Source: Armigeres subalbatus
Lineage: Eukaryota; Arthropoda; Insecta; Diptera; Culicidae
NCBI RefSeq assembly: GCF_024139115.2
Contig: NC_085141.1
Coordinates: 367,745,925 to 367,809,924 of the forward strand
DNA: 64,000 nucleotides
Direction: 5' to 3'
Shown here: positions 54,433-64,000 of the stretch, one piece after another
Numbering within the stretch: position 1 is the stretch's first letter
Layout of the letters: each line of letters begins with the position of its first letter
Program-made: the position numbers and the translations under genes
Notes under the pieces: generated by a model
What the model was told of the DNA's origin: nothing
The model's input: the letters and a program-made list of their open reading frames with translations, nothing else
Databases searched by the model: none

Positions 54433-54507
54433 TGCCCCTAACCGCAAGTCAGACTTATCTGTATATGGACGCCATATCCAGATAAGTCTGACTTGCGGTT
54501 AGCGGCA
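54433..54507. repeat. 75-bp near-perfect hairpin
   Basis: The sequence from TGCCCCTAACCGCAAGTCAG to CTGACTTGCGGTTAGCGGCA pairs over about 35 bp per arm with few mismatches. It may be a minimal foldback MITE or an RNA hairpin; no target duplication is clear. Confidence 0.8.
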
Positions 54508-54817
54508 GCATAGTACCTAATCATTGGTAAATTACCAAGGACTGCTTAAACTCCGACACAAACATCATAGGTACTCAAGCTTCTCAATCAAATTCACATT
54601 GTTCATCAGCTGGAATTCTTATTTCAAAGGCGATGATACAGTTCAGCAAACATCCTCAGTATGTAAAAACTGACAATTCAATGCAATGTCCGCAATGCGT
54701 CCGAATGCATGCCAATCGATGAGGGGTTGAAAAGGATTCAAGTAATGCAGAAATTGAGTTTGGATTAGGGCAGTATTGTGTAGGAACCGTCATGGTAAAC
54801 GATTTGCAAAACTATAC

Positions 54818-55247
54818 AGTGTCAGACAAAACTATAGGACCAGAGCACTATTGGGGATTTTCGAAAGTAGATACACAAGATAAGAAAATTCCAAAATTTC
54901 AGGTCCCTACGAGTTATAGTTTTTAAGATATTAGTTATTAAAGTTGAGAAAAGGTAAAAAACGCGGTTTTTCTTTTTAAAATCTTGCTTCACTTCATACC
55001 AATTTTTGAAATGTTTTTTCTGATAGGATACCAAGCTTTATATATAGCATTGTAAAGATAATTAAAAGAGCTTTCATATCGCATTAATAAAAATCGTGAT
55101 AGCATGAAGGAAAAATATTTTAAAAACCAAAATACGTAGAAAACACCGACATTTTGAGATATTTTTAACTCATAAAGTCAGCCACTTTTTTCTTTGCATT
55201 TCCCCGTGGAGATATTTTGTTGGGGATCATATTTGGGATGTGTGTGT
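54818..55247. other. Single Tc1-like transposon end
   Basis: TACAGTGTCAGACAAAACTA starting near 54817 looks like a Tc1-type inverted repeat preceded by TA. I could not find the matching end downstream, so this is one end of a truncated element. The next LINE inserted beside or within it. Confidence 0.4.
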
Positions 55248-55260
55248 ACTTTCAGATTCC

Positions 55261-57127
55261 AGATATAAACAGGCGCGGAACAGACAAAACTCGATCTTCC
55301 GGAGGAAAAAGCGCCAGCAAGAAGATCGAGACCGTGAAGAGACGGAGCAACTGCACCGCGCTTATAACGCTCGAAAGTTCAATGAGGAGTTGAACCGTTC
55401 AAGTAAACCTCGCGTGCCACATCCTGATATGTATAAGGACATACACGGGAACCTTCTTACGAACGAGCGTAAGGTGATCCAAAGGTGGCGGCAGCACTAC
55501 GAGGAACACTTGAATGGCAATGTGGCAGACGAAGGCGGTATGGTGATGGACCTGGGAGAATGCGCGCAGGACATAATTCTACCGGCTCCGGATCTCCAAG
55601 AAATCCAGGAGGCTGAAGAACAACAAAGCCCCTGGGGTTGACCAACTACCAGGAGAGCTATTTAAACACGGTGGTGAGGCACTGGCTAGAGCCCTGCACT
55701 GCGTCATTACCAAGATTCGGGAGGAGGGAGTTTTGCCGCAGGAGTGGATGGAAGGTGTCGTGTGTCCCATCTACAAAAAGGGCGATAAGCTGGATTGTAG
55801 CAACTACCGCGCAATCACATTGCTGAACGCCACCAACAAGGTACTCTCCCAAATTTTATAGCGTCGACTAGCACCAATTGCAAGGGAGTTCGTGGGGTAG
55901 TACCAGGTGGGTTTCATGGGCGAACGCTCTACCACCACGGTCAGGTGTTTGCCGTACGTCAGGTAATGCAGAAATTCCGCGAATACAACGTGCCCACACG
56001 TCATCTATTCATCGACTTCAAAGCCGCATATGATACAATCGATCGGGACCAGCTATGGCAGCTAATGCACGAACACGGATTTCCGGATAAACTGACACGG
56101 TTGATCAAAGCGACGATGGATCGGGTGATGTGCGTAGTTCGAGTTTCAGGGGCATTATCGAGTCCCTTCGAAACCCGCAGAAGGTTACGGCAAGGTGATG
56201 GTCTTTCGTGTCTGCTATTCAACATCGCTTTGGAAGGGGTAATACGAAGAGCAGGGATTAACACGAGTGGCACAATTTTCAATAAGTCTGTCCAGCTATT
56301 TGGCTTCGCCGACGACATAGATATTATGGCACGTAACTTTGAGAAGATGGAGGAAGCCTACATCAGACTGAAGAGGGAAGCCAAGCGGATCGGACTAGTC
56401 ATCAACACGTCGAATACGAAGTACATGATAGGAAGAGGTTCAAGAGAAGACAATGTGAGCCATCCACCGCGAGTTTGCATCGGTGGTGACGAAATCGAGG
56501 TGGTAGAAGAATTTGTGTACTTGGACTCACTGGTGACTGCCGAAAATGATACCAGCAGAGATATTCGGAGACGCATAGTGGCTGGAAATCGTACATACTT
56601 TGGACTCCGCAAGACGTTCCGATCGAATAAAGTTCGCCGCCGTACCAAACTGACAATCTACAAAACGCTCATTAGATCGGTAGTCCTCTACGGACACGAG
56701 ATCTGGACGATGCTCGTGGAGGACCAACGCGCACTCGGAGTTTTCGAAAGGAAAGTGCTGCGTACCATCTATGGTGGGGTGCAGATGGCGGACTGTACGT
56801 GGAGGACGCGAATGAACCACGAGTTGCATCAGCTGTTAGAAGAACCATCCATCGTTCACACCGCGAAAATCGGACGACTGCGGTGGGCCGGGCACGTATC
56901 CAGAATGTCGGACAGTAGCCCGGTGAAAATGGTTCTCGACGACGATCCGACGGGCACAAGAAGGCGAGGTGCGCAGCGGGCAAGGTGGATCGATCAGGTG
57001 GAAAATGACTTGCGGACCCTCCGTAGAATGCGTGGTTGGCGACGTGTAGGCATGGACCGAGCCGAATGGAGAAAACTCTTATATACCGCACAGGCCACTT
57101 CGGCCTTAGTCTGAATAAATGAAATGA
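55261..57127 (+). pseudogene. 5'-truncated RTE-like LINE with intact FADD box, 13-bp TSD
   Basis: It starts inside the coding region (YKQARNRQNS). It continues through a pre-RT frame to 55640, then, after a frameshift and stops near 55858 and 55898, through a 389-codon RT frame at 55945-57114. Blocks: LFIDFKAAYDTIDR, RRRLRQGDGLSCLLFNIAL, FADDIDIM (catalytic aspartates present), NTKYM, and the tail LRWAGHVSRM plus ARWIDQVENDLRTL. Flanks ACTTTCAGATTCC (55248-55260) and ACTTTTAGATTCC (57128-57140) are a 13-bp duplication with one difference. The 3' end is TGAATAAATGAAATGA. The missing 5' end and the stops make it inactive. Confidence 0.9.
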
Positions 57128-57140
57128 ACTTTTAGATTCC

Positions 57141-57765
57141 CACGGAAAATCGTTTGCGCAAGATTTTCGATTTGCGCCATTTTTATAAAACGCGATTTGA
57201 AAAAAAAACGCTTGTGCTCCAAAATTTGTCTTTTTTTCCTTAGTGTGCATCACAGCAACACAAATTTCAATATTCTACTATAATAAACGTTCTTCCCTAT
57301 TTGTTCTTGATATTTTGTGAATAAAAATTCAATGTCGTTTGGAACTTTATTTATATTTTTGATTAAAGAGTCAAAATATTAGGCCCTTTTCAAAAGTTAG
57401 TCGCGAAATGACTGGAATTGTTACTTAACAACATTTCCCTGTTATGACAACATTAAAAATATCTTATAAGCTCGAAAAAAGGAAGAAAATATTTTTGTCC
57501 GCCAATTTGTATGGGGGGGGGGGGTATAGATAGGGTGGTCCCGAAAAAAATAGCTTTTCGCTTCGTTTCGATAGATAGACCCGTAGTGTCTTTGACAAAG
57601 TTTTTCTGTACACTATTTCTGACAACTTTCCCAGAGACGCCATTTTGTTTCAACAAATTTTGGAAAAAAATAAAATTTATATCTCATTTTTAGGTGAATT
57701 AATCAAAAATAAATTTTTCACAAATGATACCCCTTGATGTATGCAACATACTTGCTGAACTTTTT
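57141..57765. other. Spacer between two LINEs, nothing recognised
   Basis: AT-rich sequence containing a run of 13 G at about 57513. No exon or complete element seen. Confidence 0.5.
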
Positions 57766-57767
57766 TT

Positions 57768-60600
57768 TCATTTATTTAGTCTACATCTAAACAGATAACA
57801 CTGAATCAACAATTTGACGCCACAATACACGGTTCGAGGCCGCATCTCTCCATCCACGCTCGCCAAGTCGTTTTGCACCTGGTCCGTCCATCTCGCTCGC
57901 TGCGCTCCACGCCGTCTTGTACCTGCCGGATCGGAAGCGAACACCATCTTTGCAGGGTTGCTTTCCGACATTCTTGCAACATGTCCTGCCCATCGTACCC
58001 CTCCGGATTTAGCTACCTTCTGGATACTGGGTTCGCCGTAGAGTTGGGCGAGCTCATGATTCATTCTTCGCCGCCACACACCGTCTTCTTGCACACCGTC
58101 TTCTTGCACACCGCCAAAGATGGTACTAAGCACCCGTCTCTCGAATACTCTGAGTGCTAGCAAGTCCACCTCGAGCATTGTCCATGTTTCATGTCCGTAG
58201 TGGACAACCGGTCTTATTAGCGTCTTGTACATGACACATTTGGTGCGGTAAATTGACTAGATCTGTTGAAAATCGTACCCCGGCTGTTACACCCGGCTCT
58301 CCGCATGACACCTTCTAGCGCAATGTTGAACAACAGGCACGAAAGTCCATCACCTGGTCTTAGTCCCCGGCGCGATTCGAACGAACTGGAGTGTTCGCCC
58401 GAAATCTTCACACAGTTTTGCACACCATCCACCGTTGCTTTGATCAGTCTGGTAAGCTTCCCAGGGAAGCTGTTCTCGTCCATAATTTTCCATAGCTCTA
58501 CGCGGTCTATACTGTCGTATGCCGCCTTGAAATCAACGAACAGATGATGCATTGGGACCTGGTATTTACGGTATTTTTGAAGGATTTTCCGTACAGTAAA
58601 GATCTGGTCCGTTGTCGAGCGGCCGTCAACGAAGCCGGCTTGATAACTTCCCACGAACTCATTCACTAATGGTGACAGACGACGGAAGATGATCTGGGAT
58701 ATCACTTTGTTAGCGGCATTAAGGATAGTGATCGCTTGAAAGTTCTCACACTCCAGCTTGTCGCCTTTCTTGTAGATGGGGCAAAAAAACCCCTTCCTTC
58801 CACTCCTCCGGTAGCTGTTCAGCTTCCCAAGTTCTGACTATCAATTTGTGCAGGCAAGTGGCTAGCTTTTCCGGGCCCATCTTGATGAGCTCAGCTCCGA
58901 TCCCATCCTTACCAGCTGCTTTATTGGTCTTTAGCTGTTGGATGGCATCCTTAACTTCCCTCAAGGTGGGGGCTGGTTGGCTTCCATCGTCCGCTGAACT
59001 GACGTAGTCATCTCCTCCGCTGCCTTGACTTTCACTGCCTGTACTCTCAGCGCCATTCAAATGTTCCTCGTAGTGCTGCTTCCACCTTTCGATCACCACA
59101 CGTTCGTCCGTCAAGATGCTCCCATCCTTATCCCGGCACATTTCGGCTCGCGACACGAAGCCTTTGCGGGATGCATTGAGCTTCTGGTAGAACTTGCGTG
59201 TTTCTTGAGAACGGTACAGCTGTTCCATCTCCTCGCACTCCGCTTCTTCCAGGCGGCATTTCTTCTCCTGAAAAAGGCGGGTCTGCTGTCTCCGCTTCCG
59301 TTCTGTCGGGTACCTTGCTGCAGCGCGACCGCCCGCGCTGCGTCCTTCTCCTCCAGAATCTGTCTGCACTCTTCGTCGAACCAATCGTTCCGTCGACTTC
59401 GTCCCATATACCCGACGTTGTTCTCCGCTGCGTCGTTAATGGCTGCTTTGACTGTATTCCAGCAGTCCTCAAGAGCGCAGTTTAACCATCACTAGATAGT
59501 GCTCATAGTCGATGTTAGCGCCACGATATGTCCTGACGTCGATAATGTCGGAGAAGTGCCGTCCATCAATCGGAACGTGGTCGATTTGTGATTCTGTCTG
59601 CAGTGGTGATCTCCAGGTGTACCGATACGGGAGGCTGTGTTGGAAGTAGGTGCTGCGAATGGTCATATTCTTGGAGGCGGCGAAATCAATTAGTCATAGG
59701 CCGTTTTCGTTCGTCAGCGTTACTTCTGATTTTGACGTCGTGGCTTGGGCAGCTATCGTACTAACGTTCCAGCTGCGCGTAGAATGCGTCCTTATCATCA
59801 TCAGTGCTTCCGGAGTGTGGGCTATGGACGTTGATTATGCTGAAGTTGAAGAACCGGCCTTTGATCCTCAACCTGCACATTCTCTCGTTGATCGGCCACC
59901 ACCCGATCACGCGCCTTTGCATGTCGCCCATCACTATGAAAGCTGTTCCCAGCTCGTGTGTGTTCCCGCAGCTCTGGTATGATTACCTCTAAACGTTCGC
60001 ACCATTGATCCCTTCCAACAAACCTCCTGCAGCGCTACGATGCCGAATCCACGGTCCTTGAGCACATCGGCGAGTATGCGTGTGCTTCCGATGAAATTGA
60101 GATATTTGGAGTTCCACGAACCGAGTTTCCAATCGCTAGTCCCCTTTCGTCGCAGTAGTCTTCGCAGATTGTTCCGGTCCGTACTCTCTTGTTGATTATT
60201 TGTTGCGTGAGTTTTTTTGGCTGGCTTGCAGGGCCGTACACCAAACCCCCTAAATTTCCGGAGGACCATTCCTCCTTATTTTCGGTGAACCATGGTGCAC
60301 AGTTTCACTTAGAGTCCCTCGCTGGCACTCGGACGATGATCAGCCGCCCCTAACATGGAGAACAGACGCTGTTGTGAGCCGATCCTAACATGGGGAACAG
60401 ACGCTCAATAAGACTTGCACCTCCGGAGAGGAGCAAACCCCCCCTTCCCTGTCAGCATACGAGCATAGTTCCCACCGGGGTTGGTTACCCGATCTTCCCT
60501 AAGGTTGCTCGTATCCCGACCAGCACCGCGGGGAGATAGGGATAGGAGTTGCTGGGTGAGAGGCTAAAAACCGCGAGATTGAGTCTGTTTTATTCCTTCA
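57768..60600 (-). pseudogene. Near-full-length but broken RTE-like LINE
   Basis: Read on the minus strand from about 60600. A G/C-rich 5' region with repeated AACAGACGCT is followed by an APE endonuclease start (DWKLGSWNSKYLNFIGSTRI, GIVALQEVCWKGS), more endonuclease pieces to 59470, a pre-RT frame (59384-58746), RT blocks (58705-58217) and the C-terminal frame (58232-57768). Relative to the copy at 40382, about 340 bp including the FADD catalytic box is deleted after SSQF, and a 15-bp QEDGV duplication is present. Several frameshifts separate the frames. Otherwise the two copies are very similar, which suggests recent activity of the family. Confidence 0.88.
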
Positions 60601-60838
60601 GCTACGCGAAGTACCAATGGTACGCTTTACCCAGCATTTGCCGTGCCAAACGAATTGTTCACCATATCGTATTTTATGCGCGGTCGTCCTGATCCGCTTC
60701 CAAGCCATTTCATGAAATTTTATAATCGTGATCGCCTCGATCCACTACCTCATACAATATCATTAGTACTTACCTACATTCCGTCGCGGTCGTCTCGATC
60801 TGCTGCCGTTTTTAGACCAACCCAAACTTCCTGATTTT
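60601..60838. other. Possible LINE 5' flank, nothing recognised
   Basis: Contains two loosely similar phrases (GCGCGGTCGTCCTGATCCGC and GTCGCGGTCGTCTCGATCTG). I could not find the 5' target duplication of the minus-strand LINE here. Confidence 0.35.
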
Positions 60839-60839
60839 T

Positions 60840-61245
60840 GCCTTTCTCGTACAACTAAGTTGTACCGAAGGCTATCATTTCACTCCGAAAACGAACTTTT
60901 TATAGAAGCCTCTGAGACCCATAGTATTATATACCAATCGACTCAGCTCGACGAGCTGAGCACATGTCCGTCTGTCCGTGTGTATGTATGTGTGTATGTG
61001 TGTGCACAAAAGCTATAAAAAACATTAGACAACTTTTCGTATAGTAATCCTTAAACGATTTTCTCGCAACACGTTTCATTCGACAGGGGACAAAGCCTTG
61101 TTGATCACTATTGAATTTTATAACGATCGGTCATTGCGTTTAAAAGTTATGAAGAAAATGATACATTGGACCATATAAACCCCATATAAGGTTGGTGTCT
61201 TAACTAAATGCGAGAAAGGCACCACCAACGCTAGGTGGATTAATC
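60840..61245 (+). repeat. Interspersed repeat family 'AGATTAATCCACCTAGC', copy 2
   Basis: Opens with GCCTTTCTCGTACAACTAAG and contains CAGCTCGACGAGCTGAG, a TG/TATG microsatellite, ATGCGAGAAAGGC and finally CTAGGTGGATTAATCTGG. It is inverted relative to copy 1 at 44570-45083. 61246-61639 holds nothing I recognise. Confidence 0.75.
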
Positions 61246-61639
61246 TGGTTTTTTTTTGTTTAGTTCAAAAATTTACTTTCACGTTCCTACTAGGTATTAT
61301 TTCCATTCCTATTCAAATTCACAATCATTGTCACTATATGTTCAAGCACCACACCGCACTTACAACCACTTGCTTCATTACGTTTCCACAACCAGCAATG
61401 CATAAAGTTTTAACAAAAAAGTAGGTACCTCGAACAAAATACTAAGCAGCTGGTTTACCCACAGTAGAAAAAAATGAATATAGAAAAACATTCAATTACC
61501 TCCTCGCAGGATCGCCATTTGTGTAAATCGGCTCGTAAACTGCCAGCCGTTTATGAAGCCCTACAACTCGCAGATGGCCTGGGGAGGGATCGTCAAGCCT
61601 TTGGACATAGTCCCTGCTGCCCTCGTATCGTACATATCG

Positions 61640-61831
61640 ACATAAGGAGAGTGATTCCTGAACAAAATATGATCAGAACCCATCGAAATAGAGAGATATC
61701 GGGATAGAGAGGTTATCATGATGTAGGAAGCCCAAATGTATGTATATTGAATGGATTGAGGGAAACCATCGACATAGGGAGAGATATCGAGATATAAAAC
61801 ATCGAGATGTAGAGAGTTGACTGTAATAAAA
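61640..61831. repeat. ATCGAGATA repeat family, copy 2
   Basis: Collinear with 26765-26943 (CATCGAAATAGAGAGATATC, then ACATAGGGAGAGATATCGAG, ending AGAGTTGACTGTAAT), same orientation. Confidence 0.8.
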
Positions 61832-61834
61832 AAA

Positions 61835-61925
61835 TGACAGTTGTCCGGTGCTTTCAAATCGTATGGGGTGCCCTTGAAACCGCGAGTGCTTTTTGTTTTT
61901 GAGTCCGGAAGGCTTGTCCTTAATT
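61835..61925. repeat. Half copy of the TTAA-flanked GGTCACTCC MITE
   Basis: ATGACAGTTGTCCGGTGCTT, then GGGGTGCCCTTGAAACCGCG, AGTGC and TTGTCCTTAA follow the right half of the MITE at 18172-18380 with considerable divergence. 61926-63600 holds no other feature I recognise, apart from a short repeat fragment near 62092-62135. Confidence 0.55.
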
Positions 61926-63624
61926 TTTTTTATTGATCCAGAGCGGTATAGAACTAGCAATAAAATATGAATTAGTGTTGCGTTTGTTCCCACCTGCTGA
62001 GTCACTCCAATTCAGAAGCTCATCAAGTAACAAAACTCTCATGGTCAATGGTCATAGATGTAAATAGAGCACCGTTTGTGGACATGGTGGCTAGCCTTTA
62101 TGTATAGGTACTTAGTATACGAGAAAGACAAAAAGTGAATAAAAACAAAACAAATTCGACAAAATAACGGTACCAAACAGCGTTTCCAAAAAAACATGGA
62201 GCTTGATTGACATATCGGCAACCTGCGTTCCAAGATGATGTTTTCCCCAAAAATCACAACACATAAAAAGTCGAAATCAATGAGCAGCTGGTACTAATCA
62301 AGATTTTCAAGTGTCTTTTTAATTCTAGATTCTAGTTCAATACCATAATCAGGGATAATTTTGATTTCGTAAAGAAAGGTTCAAATGTTTGCTAATATGG
62401 AGCATAAGAAAATTACAGACCACCTTAGGTAACCAATGAACGGCCCCAAACACGAATGGTAAATAAATCTTATTTATTGTTGGTGTGTACATTCTTTCTT
62501 CATCAGGGTACTTGAGATACCTTGCGTCTCCATATTGATCCAATCCTTCTTCCAACCCAGCCTTGGGGCAATAAACAGTAAATTATAATATCTTTGTGCA
62601 AAAAAAGAAAGAAAAATAAATGTTTAAGGTTTAATCCGGCTTCCGGCCATTGTGCGATCTGATGAATCCGATGAATCTAAAGCAGTGGCTGGATTTCTAA
62701 ATTCCGCTGCCAGCATTCAGACACTTGCTTCTATGTGCGTATAGCAGCTAAAAGTTAAAACAGCTAAAAATCCGAAATAAATTTTATCAAAGTATGATCT
62801 TTTCTAGAAAATATTTGGTATCAATTTATGAAGCAAAGTGTTCAGCTTTTAGATGAAAATGTTGAATTTCGTGAAATTTCACTGTAAATGTTTTCCCCCC
62901 ATACTGATCTAAAAAAGCGGTAACACGCTTCAAGTATGTAGTTCAATGATTTAAATTTACACAAAGTTGTCCACTGTGTACGTAAAACAACGCATAATTT
63001 GGTTCGTCAGTGCTATTTTGTCGCACCATAAAGTGTCACAGAAATGTAAGCCTGAGTATCTGATCCTCCCTCAGAATAAATATCCATATAGGAAGTTTCG
63101 ATAATTACGATATCCTGCATAACGCAACATAAGGTAACCTTAACGTAAACACTTCCTCTAAAAGCGGAGCTGGGAAAGCCCGATATGGTTAGCTATATGA
63201 TTCGAATTTGCTAAATGCAGCATTTGCGAGAAAACCCTATGTGCGAGATACTCTATAAGGCATAAAGTAGCTAATGGTTTCTAAAACCGTTATTGAAACT
63301 GAAATGTTACTCGGGTTGCACTTCTTTTAGTCACTATATTGGTGAAGGTTGGAATCTAATCTATCTAATCTAATCTCATACATGCGTAGCCAATACTTGA
63401 AAGCATCCTGGAAAATTACGGTTTCTGAATTCTGTCATTTTTCTTTTCATATGGCCAGGCCAACTACGCAGTATGTACCGCAGAGATGACTTCTAGATAT
63501 TGAGCGACTTCAGGAATACCTAAAGTTACTCAGTAGCTTGGAATCGAGGGGAAAGGAAGAAAGCGTGGACCTCCCGTACCAAACGCTTCCAATAATATAG
63601 ATACCTAATATATGATAAAAATCG

Positions 63625-63850
63625 TGTACGTGTTTTTTGTATGATGTATATGAGCGTGTATGTGTGTATATGAGTGTGTATGTGTGTTTATATGTCTACA
63701 CTGATAGACAAAAGTATTCGTCATGTTTTAATAGAGCTACTATGAAAACATGACGAACACTCATGTCCATCAGTATATGTATGTATTTGTGTATATGTAT
63801 GTGTGTATAATGTGAATGTGTGTGTGCGTTTGTGTGAGTGCGTGCGTGTT
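63625..63850. repeat. TGTATATG/TG microsatellite tract
   Basis: Repeats of GTGTATATGTATG and TGTGTG, interrupted by a tiny MITE at 63699-63775. Low complexity, no gene. 63851-64000 holds nothing I recognise. Confidence 0.85.
63699..63775. mobile_element. 77-bp palindromic MITE inside a microsatellite
   Basis: CACTGATAGACAAAAGTATT, then CGTCATGTTTT faces AAAACATGACG and a diverged mirror of the start. The arms are about 32 bp with a 15-bp loop. TA precedes and follows (63697-63698 and 63776-63777), which fits a Tc1/mariner-type mini-element. Confidence 0.7.
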
Positions 63851-64000
63851 AAATTTACGGATCATCAAAACCTTACCTCTCCTCAATAAATCTGACACTG
63901 AATATGTTTGAGCATTTACATAGCCTTGATCGCAATATTAGCAAGGACATTGCCCTTGATAACAATCGATCAGCCCTTGCAAGCACAAACATGCGCTCGT

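Noticed and set aside
54818..57260. Complete Tc1 element containing the LINE at 55261-57127
   Set aside because: Only the left inverted repeat was found; no matching right end or transposase.
59025..59495. 156-codon + strand frame opposite the LINE
   Set aside because: Antisense shadow of the minus-strand pre-RT and endonuclease region.

Overview
The window looks like a stretch of a culicine mosquito genome, probably Aedes. It holds one recognisable host gene, with two introns of about 20 kb, buried in dense layered transposable elements (TEs). The species call is inference. It rests on a dipteran-type syntrophin, RTE-like and Jockey-type LINEs, tRNA-derived SINEs, many TA-, TTAA- and 8-bp-TSD elements, and tandem repeats built on TTTGGCCGAA. 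Nothing points to a bacterial or viral replicon.

Host gene: six exons on the + strand (7871-8086, 8594-8676, 28247-28364, 28431-28625, 50451-50633, 50694-50777) join in frame to 292 codons plus a stop. They encode the C-terminal half of a syntrophin: the end of PH1, all of PH2, and the syntrophin-unique region that contacts dystrophin. The 5' exons (start, first PH half, PDZ) lie upstream of the window. The introns are 507, 19570, 66, 21825 and 60 bp.

Layout. 1.15-6.96 kb is an almost G-free satellite that alternates between 10-bp and 11-bp units. Intron 2 (8.7-28.2 kb) holds a LINE split by a foldback element, TTTGGCCGAA repeats, a 5.4-kb hAT container with a perfect 8-bp TSD, a palindrome with a tRNA-like sequence in each arm, a composite tandem array and a transposase relic. 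Nested in the hAT container are a SINE, a 3.8-kb TA-flanked element carrying ten plus ten inverted ~152-bp satellite units, and a TTAA-flanked MITE. Intron 4 (28.6-50.4 kb) starts with a 9-kb structure whose ~0.63-kb arms face each other. One arm is interrupted by a 3-kb TTAA-flanked element, and the other arm preserves the empty site. Further along are a palindromic MITE cluster, an ORF1-like gag fragment, a 5'-truncated RTE-like LINE with a 14-bp TSD, a 1.3-kb TA element, and a Jockey LINE cut by a pogo-like element. A 148-bp hAT MITE sits 70 bp before exon E. Downstream of the gene (50.8-54.4 kb) is a TE-poor stretch, followed by two more RTE-like LINEs in opposite orientation and assorted repeats to the end.

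No element here appears autonomous: every reverse transcriptase or transposase reading frame is truncated, frameshifted or missing catalytic residues. The most promising unusual structures are the inverted 152-bp satellite arrays (a potential long hairpin or small-RNA source), the palindrome with paired tRNA-like sequences, and the filled and empty insertion sites preserved within one locus.
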